A DNA stretch of 64,000 bases from Sipunculus nudus (GCA_026874595.1 CM049307.1:73942643-74006642), one strand, 5' to 3'; shown: positions 46,006-58,796, counted from the stretch's first letter. The notes: generated from the letters alone by a model not told the origin. Program-made: numbers and translations.

Positions 46006-49000
46006 TGCACATTTCTAGTTATTTAGTTATTTCAAGACCTTGGGGACCCGGATTCTTTTCTTGTCGATCCCTTTCATTTCACCTGAAAGCCACGCCTAAA
46101 TAAATATATTGTTCCACCGACACTTTGATTAAACATTCTTAGTTGGATCGAATTTTTGTTGAGAATCTACCATTTAAGACGAAACACCAGGAATTTTGCA
46201 AACATGTTGAATGAAACATGAGCTTCATTTCTTAAAGCGGCGTATAAGAACAGCCTATAGTTTAATTAATTTTCAAAACGAATGAATATTTTTTTTTCAA
46301 GACGTGCGGCATAATCGCCAGTTAGCAACAGTTATGAAGACACAAAATATAAAAAATCTTTCCAAGGTTATTTAAAAAAGACCCACGAAAAATAATAAAG
46401 GTTAATAAGAATATCGGTGTGTGTGTGGCCTACTGAATAAGGTCTGACAACGTTATACTGGTCAAAACCATACGTTATCTTGGAGGCGTTAGGCAACTTC
46501 AAGAGAATCATTTGATTATATGAAAGTCTCCCGGGGCGTGCTCTTACATAAGACCTGTCTAATATAAGATCACGTTTCCTGGCTGGCTTCAGAACTGTTA
46601 CGCTATAATGTCATGATACGTATAGAGTTACTCTCCTTCCATTGTGATGCAACTGGATCTGTTTCAAATGATCTTAGGGCCTGGTACATCTGTGCTTCAT
46701 ATGGCACACACATATACTGCACTCAAAATCAGATACGGGTTCTGTTGGTATTAAATTTCCTTTAACCTTTGTTTTTCTGAGTTTAATTGTACATCTTATT
46801 TTATCTTAAAGTGGAGCAGAAGAAATATGTACATTTATTCAAAGCCAAAGTTATTGCGTGTTCTTTTATCAGATGCACTCACCACTAAATCCAGAGTTTC
46901 TGCACCTCAAGAAACCTTTCCGTGACTTTAAAGAACCTTATCATCACTTTTCAAGGACTAACCTTACGTATAAGAATTCGTTTCAGGCTTAATGACTAAT
47001 TCGATGACTTAATGACTGATACCATTAAGTTTACATTCTGGCTTTGTTGATATACATATATGCTTCATTTCATAGTGTACCCTGCCCATCAATTGGTTTG
47101 GATGTGGATAGATTTTATTTTGCGGGATGCAATTCCTGTTAAACATACAAAAGCAATGTAGATTAATTTTCCCTTATTGTCAAATACTGACTGCGCAGGC
47201 CAAAGTTCTATTCCTTTCAAAATCTGAGGGGGAGAACCAAAATTTTTATGTTTATGTTTAAAGAAACCCTGTATAGCCCATGACTAATCTATGGTATTCT
47301 ATTATTATAGTTGCATGATCCAACAATCAATTAACTTTTCGCCTAATTATATAAAAAATTCGTTGTGGCTTATCATACAAAAAGTTTGAACAGGCGTATT
47401 CGTTCTTGTATACCTAAGACTAATATCACATCTCAAGACGTTTGTATTGTCAGAAGACATATCTTGGGTAATTTCTCAGACTAGGGAGTAAACTATTTAA
47501 CGGTCTGATAGCGTTAGAGGAACATGATGGAGTTGTCACGATGTATGATTTTATTCTTATTAATTTTCTCATAGTTAAGTTGAAATCCACGATCTTAAAA
47601 AATTAATAGTTCACTTCATTTATTGCACTTTGATAGTTTATTATTAGATAGGGCCATGCGTAAACTAAAAAAATCAACAGTTGAAAAGGTTTGAAAGAAG
47701 AAAACGCTAGATGTTGTGGACAAATGCTTTTGGTAATGTAGACTGAATGTAATGTGTTGACGACTGATTTAGTGTTGACCTTTAATGCTTGTGTGTTGTA
47801 ATATATTACTTACGGTGTAATTTATAGTCTCATAACGTTGTTTGCCGGTTAACACGGACGCACAAATTTTGTTAACTTGATCCTTTCTACTGCTCAGCTA
47901 ACAAAATGTATAAATTGGGAGAGCGGAAAGCAATAAAACCGAATCAAAAAGATGAAACTATCAACACTGTTCTTTTTCCTTTTTTTTCGGTTTACCCTCC
48001 TATAGCTAGCTTGCTGCCTATTTTCGTTGCAATAGTAGTTCCATCAGTTCATGTTTTGTATTCCTCCCACGTATATTAGAACGGTAGGTAGTTTTACGAT
48101 ACAGATAACTATGTTTGAAGGGGAAACCTCGGCCTCTTGCATATAACTGTCGTCCCAAGCATCTATTAGTGCAGCCAAGGGATGCTTTTTTTCTAAAGAG
48201 GTAAGCTCTTAGGTTTTAAATGGAAGGCTTGCTTTGATACATGTGCTTAAAATAATGGATCACCGCTACAATTAAACTCTTGGCATTTCACCAGTGATAC
48301 AAGCAGAGATAATGTGAGGTTGTATTATCATAGCTTAGTACCTGGAGAAGATAAATGCAAGCGGATATAATTAAAGCATTAACGATGGCACTTTGTTTAA
48401 GTAAACCATTACGTAACCTCCAAAGTAAATCTGAACGTTTGGTTACCCGTTGCTGACGATTTCATGATGGGCAATATATTAAAAAAATTACAGTGATGAT
48501 CAAATCGTTTAAAGGTCACAGGATATTCTCTCAAGTACCCATTTATGGTAATTAGGCACTTATTTATTTCACTAATTACACATTGCTTTGTCTCTCTTCA
48601 GGTGTATTGGTTTGTTCTGCATTGCAACATGATTAATATCCTGTTGGAGTTGCTGTCCATGAATTTTCTTAAAAGAAAAGTCATTCTTTTTGTTTATGAC
48701 AGCAGGAACTTCTCAACTAAGTTCTGACTATAACTGATGGCCTTATGGTTTCTCCAGGGTCGAATCAAGCAGAGAATACTAATAGAAATCAACCTTGCAC
48801 TGCTGTATTGTGCTAACATCACTCAATCCATGACGGGAACACAGAACTGTAAATAAACACCACATTATAACGGAATTAAATGTTTCCCCTATTCTGTCTC
48901 AGAAACAGTTTTTTGGTTATATGAATGCAGAACAATAATCAAAATTAAATTTATAATCATATATCAGTTTTGAAAGAGCTTAACATATATGTCTCACATA

Positions 49001-49550
49001 TTATTGAAGAAGTGAAGCAGCCATGCCATGAAAACTAATGCGTATGACTGTTTGATCATGCCAAGTGGGTGATTTTTAATTTTTAAAGGAATTTTCGTAC
49101 TATTTTCTCAGCAACCTGACATACATTGGACCGTGTGGTAAAGATTTCCTCTTTCTCCCTCAATATTTTCTGTGAGAGGTTTTATCTATTTGGATGACCT
49201 TTTTACCCACAATGCATGTTGCTTGCAAATCGTGGAAACAATTGAACTAGTGCCCGCTTGATATAAATGATAACTATCGGACGATTCTGTGTAGCTGTAA
49301 CGAGATGAAGTCTAAAAGACAGTCAACATGGTTTATCAGAAGAAAACCAACAGGTTCAAAACCGTCTGACGCCGTAAGGTGTTATTTTACCACCTAGTAT
49401 ATATGAACAAAACGTGTTAGGGTGCCTTGTCAGGTAACATTCATTAAATGTGTTTATAAAATGTTATTATTGTTCTCTAGGCCTGCTAATTACCTCTTTT
49501 ACTCTCTTCTTTTCGTTACAAACAATACAAATATTGGTTTCTCGAGTTAG
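46006..49550. other. AT-rich, no gene or repeat recognised
   Basis: The longest quiet stretch of the window. The 60-codon frame at 48545-48727 is unsupported. Confidence 0.5.
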
Positions 49551-49554
49551 TTGG

Positions 49555-49770
49555 ATAGGATTAAGTTGTGTTCTAGGAGCAGTACTCCAAGCCGGGAGGT
49601 CATGAGTTTAAATCTCAATAGAGGAGCGGTAAGATTTTCCATGGTCTGTCCCCACACAGTGTCACCGCTCTGCAGATTTCGGTGGAAGGCTGTGCTTCAC
49701 AGCCGTTTATAACTCATAAGCAAGTGAGTCTTTAGGAGGTTCCTCAATGTAATGACCAAGCAATGAGGAT
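49555..49770 (+). mobile_element. SINE-like repeat
   Basis: A tRNA-like head (gttagttggataggattaag ... gaggtcatgagtttaaatctc as a decayed B box) precedes a body with 'tgtcaccgctctgcagattt'. The A box is poor, so the call is moderate. Confidence 0.45.
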
Positions 49771-50139
49771 GAATAGACACGGGGGATGGGTGATGCCAGG
49801 ATACAAAATAACATGATAGGAAGCGAGTGCTTACGCCCAGTCACATGGTCCCATGCCAAATTGAAACCCTGCGGATGAACATACTTAGATTAAGAGTTAT
49901 ATGAGACAGTATTAACAAATGGAGGCGATTACCTCCACCAAAGAAATATTTGAAATGAAAAAGCAGTATGTAAAGGTGTGCGTGCCCTGGGAAAGAACGC
50001 AGACCAGGGGTCAAGGCATTGGGCCATGGGGGAAGGTCCCCGTCAGGGCTTCCAGGCAAAACGCTAAAATCTCAGTAGAACCTGAGTGATTGGCTCTAGT
50101 TTGACTTAATGACAGGTTATGACTTCTAGAATATTCCTA

Positions 50140-50280
50140 ACCCCGTGCATATAAAACCTGAAATCCAGAAGGCTTAATAATAACATATGATAACAATAGA
50201 GAGATGTTTGAATGGCCATGCTGGTCCATTTCATAGAGATATAGAACAAGAATACACGTAAAAAGTCGGATCACCCCGTG
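50140..50280 (+). repeat. short interspersed segment shared with 59224
   Basis: ataaaacctgaaatccagaa-ggcttaat is shared with 59224-59251 and, inverted, with 45504-45526. Confidence 0.4.
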
Positions 50281-50342
50281 TTGTAATCGAACCCATGATC
50301 CTCCGACTGCCGGTCGTCTGCTTACCACTGAGCTAACAGGGA
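50278..50342 (-). mobile_element. tRNA-like SINE head
   Basis: On the minus strand the A box is gttagctcagtggtaagcag and the B box is atgggttcgattac, in tRNA spacing. Substitutions make a functional tRNA unlikely. Confidence 0.65.
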
Positions 50343-50351
50343 TCAACGAAG

Positions 50352-50359
50352 TGACGTCA
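50352..50359. promoter_or_regulatory. perfect CRE palindrome
   Basis: TGACGTCA lies between the two inverted tRNA-like heads. Confidence 0.2.
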
Positions 50360-50448
50360 CTAGTATGTATACTACCAGTCACAGTAGTGAGGTCATTTCG
50401 CTGGTTCCTTTGAAAATGTGCTGATACACAGAGTAAGTTGGGATTCTC

Positions 50449-50510
50449 AGTTAGCTCAGTGGTACAGCAAACGACGAGCCTTCGGAGGGTCATATTCGTT
50501 TTGTAGACCT
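50449..50510 (+). mobile_element. tRNA-like SINE head, inverted relative to 50278
   Basis: cagttagctcagtggtacag followed by acgacgagccttcggagg is the same head type as the minus-strand copy 110 bp upstream. Its B box is decayed (gggtcatattcg). Confidence 0.55.
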
Positions 50511-50599
50511 TGCCACCAACAGATCATGGACCTCCCGACATCAGCTGATAACCATTACAGTGTATGCAAGTTAAGGATGTATTTTAATTGGTGTGTATC

Positions 50600-52009
50600 A
50601 TAATACGTCACTTGGCGGAAATGGGTTTCCTGTCTGCTCTATACTTTGAGATTCCTGTGTTCTTCAGTATGAAAGGTTAAATGTATGGGGCATTTTAGTT
50701 ATTTCAGTTTATAACAAGATCAGGTGGGTGGTTTATTCAGGCAGACTAATCCAATCAGTTATAAGTGGCCCAGCCTTTCATATCCAATTAGCCGTCTAAA
50801 CAAATGAACTTAATTAACCCAAGTGCCCCGGTCAGAGGTAGCATATAACACCATTTTTAGACATAATACACGGTCATAATACATGAAAAAAATCAGCAAA
50901 ATATAAAATTTAAAATCCATGACACAGTCACATCTGTTGCTTTCGTCGCTACGGTTATTAGCTCTAAATATGAAAAAGAGGCCTGCAATAAACCATGCGA
51001 TCAAAAGAAGTCTTTCCCGGTGTCGAGGTTAATTCAAAAACAAATAAATATCATGTACAAATGTGTCACCAGTGACGTTTACTCTGACAAAGTTGAGCTT
51101 TGGAAAATCATCCGTTTAAGACAAAATAATATGTAAAAAAAATATAAAACCTTTAATTACGTTCCACACGCAGTGGTCATACACTTCAGTCGTCCTATCG
51201 TGTAACCGCTGCTTTACATAGCAAGGTTCACTGGGTTCAAACACCAGGTGGACAGAGAGCAAAGAATTGTAATCAGACCAATGAAAGTGTGGCATCAAAT
51301 TGAGCATCAAGCTACAAATTTTAAACATGCAACATGCGTTGGTCGGATAACACCCTTCTAGCATAGGGATCAGACCAACGAGAGCTTGTGTCCCAGTGTA
51401 ATCTACATCTTATAGATAGTGATCACGGTAGGTATATGACAGAGGCGGATAAGAATACCAGAGCGGGTAGGACGACTGTAACTAAAGTCTTCAACTATAT
51501 TGACCCACAAGCACATCATCTGTAAAATCTTATATCATTCGTAAAAATCAGAATCAATTCAAGCTTCATTAACCAAAATATAAATAAAAAATATAGCTTA
51601 AAATGCGGTACCAAAGTCTGTAATGTTAACTTCAGACAGTAATATTACAAAGTGAGTCTAGTACTTTACAGCATTGTACGCGGTCATCTGGCCACAGTTA
51701 TTAGATTTTAAGCCTCATTTAAGGGGATTTTAGCATCCCTCCAAGTACATCTGAACAGATATCGGGGATGTCAATGACTCTATGCTCCGTGACTTAACCA
51801 TTAAAGGCAGGTGTTCAGAATAATTAACTTCTATTCTGTCTGTTTTTGCATGAGTTAAAGTAATTGTATTGGTAATACCAAACAACCACTCGACGGTAGT
51901 CTGATAAAAGGCAGGTTGAAGAAGCTAGATTCTATACGGACTCATACCATCAGTACAAAAACATTATGAAAACCCTTTCTTTTCGCGTGGTGTCTCTTTA
52001 TACACGTTT
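50600..52009. other. no gene recognised; weak tRNA-like match at 51190-51256
   Basis: A B box-like 'ctgggttcaaacaccagg' with a poor A box upstream (cctatcgtgtaaccgctg) suggests a degraded SINE. The minus-strand frame 51116-51364 crosses it. Confidence 0.3.
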
Positions 52010-52165
52010 TAGCGTCAATGCCTCCGTCAGCAGGCTATGCATTCATCCCGTTCATGTGTGCGTTTGTTAACAACAATCATATACGGAATCTCATGAAATT
52101 AAAGGACATTTCGGGAATGGGTCAAGAAGAACCGATTAGATTTAGGTGTGGATCCGGCACATGAT
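52010..52165 (+). repeat. interspersed repeat family R1, copy 2 (short)
   Basis: Carries gttcatgtgtgcgtttgtta, ggaatctcatgaaatt, catttcgggaatgggtcaag and gtggatccggcacatgat. It is truncated before the 'tatttacaaat' block present in the other copies. Confidence 0.6.
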
Positions 52166-53479
52166 AACATGACTGTGATAATGTCTCTATGTTGATGAGG
52201 CATTTTATCAATTGTTAATCATATTATTGTGTAATGCACGTGTTTTTACAGATTCAACGCTATTTTGTGTTTATAATGATGGTTGGGGTATTTTTTTTTT
52301 AATTTAAAATTTTTTTAAAGGTACACCATTTAAAGCAATAAGTATTGGTAAACAAACGCTTTAGTGGGCGAATGTCAGCTACTTTACAATATCTAAAAAT
52401 TCGTTTTTTTTTCTCCTTTTGTGTTTCATTGTAACTTGAAATGGATTTCATTTTTAAACATGAAAAAAACTTGGTTATGAAATAACACCAACAATGGGTT
52501 TCAGATACTGTCATGTAGTTTGATATTATAGTCCGTTTCACCACCTGCTGTCCACCTGTTTTTTGTAGATGATTTACCTAAAAGTTTATATTTTTCAATA
52601 AAATCCAAGAAAAAACATATGGAAGTGACAACCTAATATGGCAATTAAGAATCTTACAATTAATCCCCCGTTTATGTTTCACAACATTTTAGTCTCTTCA
52701 CCATGATCTGGCAGATATGATGTGTCCCTCCATAAGTGTCCATATTTGTTGTAGCTGGTTATATTTTTTAGAGTGTTTACATGAGATCATCCAATCAGAA
52801 GCTGTCAGTTGAGGCTGTTTTTGCATGTGACCAATGACCTTGACCACCATAAGTGAGTCTGATATGTTGTAAAATTTAGACTGATTTCTCATATTTTCAA
52901 ATAATTCTGTATCGTAAATAAGGTGTTAGGTAGGTATTTACTTACCTTGTTGAAAATTAGGTCCTTTAATCCTCTACTCTACACTACAATTGATTCCCTT
53001 GAAATATAACTATTGAAAATTTTCATAGCAAAAAACAGGTGGACATGAGGGGATGAAATGGACTATAGCCCATTTAAAAGTAGTAAACCATAAGAAAGAG
53101 CACTACACCAGGTTTAAAATCATACGTACTTCATTCTAATCCCTAATAAATTTTTAAAAGACTTCGGGTGGTTTTATTAAAGGGGGTTTTGCCAAGGGTA
53201 TACTACATAAAGGGTGTGTTAACTTAAAATATTTTGGCCAACATTTCAGCTTGAATATTTTCTATTTCATATCGGCCACTTCACAATTAATAACGCTCCC
53301 AGTGCCCAAGAAATACCCATAGCTGAGCAGAAATCCATGCTCTAGGGAGTGTCCTGTCTAAAAGCGAAGGTACAATTCGAAATTATTCCATATAGTTATG
53401 ATCGAAACTTCTTTAAGAAACGATCCCAACACTTAAAAGAGTACTTAAAGTTTGATATGAAACTTATTGCCGGACTCAG
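52166..53479. other. AT-rich, no gene recognised
   Basis: The short frames on the minus strand at 52299-52892 have no support. Confidence 0.45.
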
Positions 53480-53761
53480 ATGTCAGTGACGGCGGTATAT
53501 TTTGCGCCGATGAGTCTCCGTAACCGAAATGACTTCGTGACATTTTTAATAAGAAGCCGGAAACCAGTCAACGTCATATCTAAAATGACTCCTCCCGGAC
53601 AGGGAGGTCCGTTGTCGTCCACAGGGATATGGAAGTTTACAAATCACATCGAAGTGGGATCACTCAGTGTTAATTGGATGTTGTGCCTCAGATTCCTACT
53701 TAATCTTAGGAAAAATAGCCAGCCTGTCGACCAAAAGGGGAATTCCAATGAGCTAGACTAG
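53480..53761 (+). other. 93-codon ORF, unidentified
   Basis: A plus-strand frame beginning MSVTAVYFAPMSLRNRNDFV in GC-richer DNA, ending just where the opposite-strand frame of the next entry ends. I see no domain, signal peptide or splice context. The pair could be parts of one old element. Confidence 0.15.
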
Positions 53762-54030
53762 TCCTGTCGTTGGCACCGGGGGACGTAGTCCTGACAGCTT
53801 GATATAGGTTTTATGAGTGATGCCTGACTTCTCCTCCAACTGGTTTGGACGCCAGTCGTAAATTTTGCCCATACATCTCTATTCTTATCACCACAATACT
53901 CGATTCGAGTCGACTGATTATGTTGCCGGATTGGATTGTTCGTTTCAAATGCATATCCCGTTCCTAAATCCCATACAGGTCGTGAGATGGCTTCACAATG
54001 CGTTCCTATGCAACTGATCACCCTCACTGA
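53758..54030 (-). other. ~90-codon minus-strand frame, protein-like, unidentified
   Basis: The frame has no ATG (it opens at GTG and continues upstream into the CT/C-rich tract). It has a mixed composition with six cysteines in pairs (SCIGTHC, YCG, SSC...PRC) and aromatic residues. An acceptor-like 'gttgaaatatcag' precedes it. It could be an exon of a secreted or extracellular protein or a decayed mobile-element ORF. I cannot name a family. Confidence 0.2.
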
Positions 54031-54059
54031 TATTTCAACAAATCCTCGCTCTTTCTTTC

Positions 54060-54060
54060 T

Positions 54061-54099
<39 letters not shown>
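54060..54099. repeat. C10 plus (CT)n microsatellite
   Basis: A run of ten cytosines followed by about 14 CT units. Confidence 0.95.
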
Positions 54100-54101
<2 letters not shown>

Positions 54102-55614
54102 GACAATATAGGCTATAAATGTATAGGAATATTTGAAATATTACATTTAAAAAGGGCCTGATACACCTCTTGTATTATGATTCTTTTTCCCTTGTCTCCT
54201 CTACCATGGCCTCCTGATCCGTCATTGGAGAAATTTTGCAACGCAGAGAGTCTGTTACATAAAACATTCTTGTGTATATTGATCACATGGAAACTAATGT
54301 CATAGCTGGCATAGGATACTGGTTTATTAATAAGCGATAGGCCGGGAGGGATATGAAACCGAGGTCAGGAACACTTGTTACGTGCATTAACATGTGACTG
54401 CTGAATATGACAGGCGCTTAAAGGATATGAATTACGTAAATATTCTAAAAAAAATGTACCCTCTAAAAAAAGGAGGCTCTATTCAAGCCCATTGCTTCTC
54501 GATGAAAAGTTCTAAGAGGATTATAAAATAAACAATTAATTAAAAAATTGCATTTTGCATTTTTATGGTTATTTTTTGTCACATATGGTTATTTAATAAT
54601 TACTACAAGGCCTGTCCTTCAATATCGTAGAATTAATTATGCATGCTTGAAGCTGGCATTAAAAGCTTTTGTAACAAAAAAAGAAACCAGGAACATGTGC
54701 ATAATTGATAAAGAGTATAATGGCTGATAATTGCCCCACGGCACCATCGGTTTTCGCATAGCTGTGTACATGTTATGAATCGCATATACTTACGGTAAAC
54801 TGCACTTTATTTACCATTTACCAACTCATTTTGTTACCATAACAAGTGTATGATAAGATCATAACAATACGTATTAACCCATGGTAAACACTCTTGCTGG
54901 AATTATCAAAGACTCTTGAGGCCAGGATTTATTGGTTACTTTGCCCTGAAAATACCAGTTTAGTTTCTCTTTGTTAATATCTCTTTGTAAATATTTGCGA
55001 TGACCGGTTAGTATCGCGACGGATGAACTATGGAAATGACTATATGCAGCTGGTGTATTTAGAGATGTGAGATCGAATCCGACAAATCACGGTACATTTC
55101 AAAAGTACACAAAATCTTGGTCTTACAAATAAGAAAGAGTTTTTTTAAAGCACAAATGCAGATGACGGATTGAATGATAAACACGGAAAATGTCTCCGGG
55201 ATGAATGAACAGCTTTTCAGTATTATCAAGAAGATCGACTGGTCCAGTTGTTCAATATGGGTTTTAGATAACATCAAACGATACAGTTTTAGGCGTCACA
55301 GGACGCCTAAATAGGCCTGTCCATGGAAGGATGGAATCTTATATAATTATTAATATATATATGCATAATATAAATACAAAATATATACTATATAAAATCA
55401 CATATATATAATAAAATATATATATGATGGATTTAATGTATAAAGATAACTAAATATATTAAATAATAAATAAATATAAACATATAAAATTAATATATAA
55501 ATATAAAAATATATAAATACAGATGAATTGATAACAATGCTTTGTACATTACATAGAAAAATATCATAATTCCTGATTTTAGACAACCAGACGCTGCGGT
55601 TCTAAAAGAGATTA
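54100..55614. other. AT-rich, no gene recognised
   Basis: Contains a long A/T-rich low-complexity stretch at about 55330-55520. Confidence 0.5.
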
Positions 55615-55699
55615 CTAGATTGAAATATGACAGAGTACAGAGAAGAAGAAAAAAAAGTCACCGGGAACTAGGAATTTTTTTTTTTCAATGCGCATGATC

Positions 55700-56060
55700 A
55701 CCTTTAACGTTATGAGTTTTTGTGCTTCAACAATGTGACCAGGATCGTGCGATGTGCGTGATAACAGTTGAGGACCGTGATTTCTCTCACCCAGGGAAGC
55801 TGGTCTCGTTGACGGAGGATGAGGAGTCATCCAAGAACAGGCTCCAGTGTCACGACCCTGGGCTGAATAAATCTGTACTGCTGATAAATGGGATTCCCGG
55901 GGGTAGGCCGCTGTCACCCCGGGGGGACGGCGACGAAATCGGGGGCAGCAGGCGTCACATACCGAGTCAGCGAGCTTGCTGGATGATCGGTTTCAGCTCC
56001 CGAAAGCATATCTCCATGTCAAAGTTGTCTACACCGCATCGCAACAAATGAACACACCCG
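55700..56060. other. GC-rich patch with exon-like frames on both strands
   Basis: A 109-codon plus-strand frame (from 55722) and a 100-codon minus-strand frame overlap here. The plus frame reads LVSLTEDEESSKNRLQC in its middle. At the right edge the minus strand also encodes a protein-like NFDMEICFRELKPIIQQAR before a TGA. The patch is clearly GC-richer than its flanks, which suggests constraint or a different origin, but the strand and exon limits are undetermined. No domain was recognised. Confidence 0.2.
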
Positions 56061-57020
56061 TGTTGCGCTTTGAAAGACTTGCATTTTAATAGATTAGTCC
56101 AAGCCGCTGACATATATTATTGTGTCTAAGCCAGCATTTGATATATTATGGGTTTATGTAAATAATATCATGGCGTGTTATTTCATTTCACGCAGGAGGT
56201 TAAAACCGGCGATCACGAGGACATTTTACCTCCAGTTGCTGAAGATGCGTGACCCCTAACTGGCCCGCTGTTGACCTGTTCAGACGCAGGATCTTCGTAA
56301 TGCGGCTACTTTCTCTGCCGCTGAATGCGTTTTAACGGCCCTCTTATCTTACACTTAGCGGTCTTCACGCGATGTATTCATTCCTCTTTATCAGCCAGCC
56401 AGCCCCGTTTGTAAGCCCCAAGGTCTCACCCACCGAAGAGATACCTCAATATGGCTCTAATTCAGCCGTGAAACAATAAAGGTAAAACTCCCCGTAAGAA
56501 CGCACTCATAAGCACTCAAAGCAGGGAGGCAAAATGTTGACTTCTACACAGCAAAGAGCATACCACTTTAAATGCTGGTCTAGAATATCCAATTTATTAA
56601 TTGTATACGAAATGATAAAACTTGTAATGAGAAAAAAGATTATCTAAGTTGAATTTTTTTTGAATATAGTAAGAAGACCTGATAGTCCTTTAAAAATATT
56701 TCACTGAATGAATTTTGGGTACTGTGTCAGGAATCTTAAAGGAGTCGATGAAAAATCCACACACGGACTTAGCATATATTTTATCACGTTTCTACCAATC
56801 CAGGCAGAAAAAAAAAACAAGTGAGACTGGGTGAAATATTGGATTACTGCAACTATGGTATAATTTGAGAAGAAGTAACAGACATTGAAGAAGGTTCTAT
56901 AAAATATAATTTGAATTTTATTTCAGTTTTGTCTGCCCATTGCTTGATTTTTATACCGTTCAACCTTCAGGAATTCAGAATCCATAGGTCGTAGCGTGCG
57001 CTTGGCTGTTAATTTACCAT
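56061..57020. other. no gene recognised
   Basis: Mixed-composition DNA without repeats or RNA-gene features that I can identify. Confidence 0.45.
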
Positions 57021-57324
57021 AATGATAAACGGATCATAATGATTAACGGATCATAATGTTAAACGGCTCAAAATGATAGACGGATCATAATGATAAACGA
57101 ATCATAATGACAAACGGCTCAAAATGATAAACGGATCATAATGATAAACGGATCATAATGATAAACAGATCAAAATGATAAACGGATCATAATGGTGAAC
57201 GGATCATTATGATAACCGTATCATAAAGATAAACAGATCAAAATGATAAACGGATCATAATGATAAACCAATCATAATAAAAAACAGATCAAAATAAAAC
57301 GGATCATAATGATTAACAGATCAT
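57021..57324. repeat. 18 x 17 bp minisatellite with 3-unit higher order
   Basis: The unit is aatgataaacggatcat. Every third unit ends in caa instead of cat (units 3, 6, 9, 13 and 16), showing a 51 bp super-unit with one extra monomer inserted. Confidence 0.95.
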
Positions 57325-58465
57325 AGGAAGTAGCATTTTCGTCAGTGTTGGGCGGTCATGAGTACAACCAATCTAAAATATATCAGTATACCCCTTCAGT
57401 TACATATCCTAGTACAATGGACAGTTATACCATGGACATTTATACCCCTATTGGCAACTCGACTACTGCCTACAGGACATTATCAAATATAACGATTGCA
57501 CAAAATTAACTTTGGAACCCTTAAAAAAGACTTAAAAGTTAAACATTACTGGGTGCTTCCGATGGAAAAGCGTTTGGACAACCCATGGAAGGCCGAATTC
57601 ACACTGGATACGAACCGTTTCAAATTGTTTTGCAATAAATATTGCCATTTCGTATAAATAGCACAACTGTCAGGTAAATAAATTAATTTTGAGATAATGA
57701 GTGCACGTGCGTTATAGTAGGTCTGAGAGCTCTCAGTGTCCATTTATTTGAGTGGACGGTCGGATTTTTCCGTTACGATCTTTAGCAAAGAAGATCTAAA
57801 GGACCCAAATAGTGCGAATCCATGTCATACTCAGACCGTATCCTAGTGACGGCGTGAAGAGAGAATCCCGCTTGAGTTTTCAAGTCAACATGGAAACCAA
57901 ACACGGCGCCTTAACTGCTACATCATTGCTTTGCAGCATGACAAACTGAATCCACTGGCTTCCGTAGGTCCGTAAACATCTGTTTCCACTTTTACACTCA
58001 CTTAGCCTCTTAGGAGCAGGGTTCCAGGTACGTATTTTGTGAGTGGTTGAGCTAATTGAAGCGTCTTCACTCACTCAAAGAGCTATGGGTGAATCACGTG
58101 AGATTGAGACACAAAATACAAGAAGCTGCTCGTCTATGGCTAGCGTAAAAGGTCGGCTGTCCGACAGTTAGTAGATTCGGGTTTATAAGCTCCCTGTTTC
58201 CGCGATAAAGAACTTTTCCATGGCTTTTCCTATCCTCTGTTGCACCTCCACTGTTGATCTGATCTTTGCAATTTCTATCAACATCCTTAAGAAGGATATG
58301 TTTACTTTGTCAATATTTTTCAATTCCAAAATATTTCCATTTTAAAATATTTCATAAAAAATTACACACTGAGACAAATGACGCCATGTTCTAAAAAGGC
58401 ATAACTTTGGACATAGAAGGCAAAGCAAATTCAGAAACACGAATGCATGAGAAAAAAACATGGGA
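57325..58465. other. no gene recognised
   Basis: The minus-strand frames at 57546-57743 and 57880-58074 have no domains or splice support. Confidence 0.4.
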
Positions 58466-58664
58466 TGGTCCAGGATTTAGGAAAAGGAGGAGTCCCACCT
58501 CGGAGGACTAATGACAAAACCTAAAAAAGGTCCACACATATGCAAAAGAGGGGGATAAGGCCGCAAAATTTGGACCCTTAAAAAGGTTACAGGGACTTAA
58601 TAAAAAAAAAAAGGGGGGGGGGGGATCCAGACCCTCTGGACCCTCCCGCTTGATCCACTTCTGA
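58466..58664. mobile_element. hAT-like MITE remnant with G-run
   Basis: The left part reads ggtccaggatttaggaaaag and the right end is ggaccctcccgcttgatcca-cttctg, a diverged CAGAAGTGGATC-type terminus. A G tract lies at about 58612-58624, and 'ccagaccctctgg' forms a small palindrome. Confidence 0.35.
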
Positions 58665-58769
58665 AAAACAATTATGAACCTAAAACCTTCTTTGCCTGAT
58701 ATATTGTGTATGACATGCGTTATATTGGGCGACCGGATTGCGCTTTCAAATTGTCTGACTTTTAAGAAC

Positions 58770-58796
58770 CCACACGCACACACACACACACACACA

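Noticed and set aside
50278-50342. Functional tRNA gene
   Set aside because: A and B boxes are present but the arms do not pair well and the sequence continues into a SINE-like context. Called a tRNA-derived head instead.
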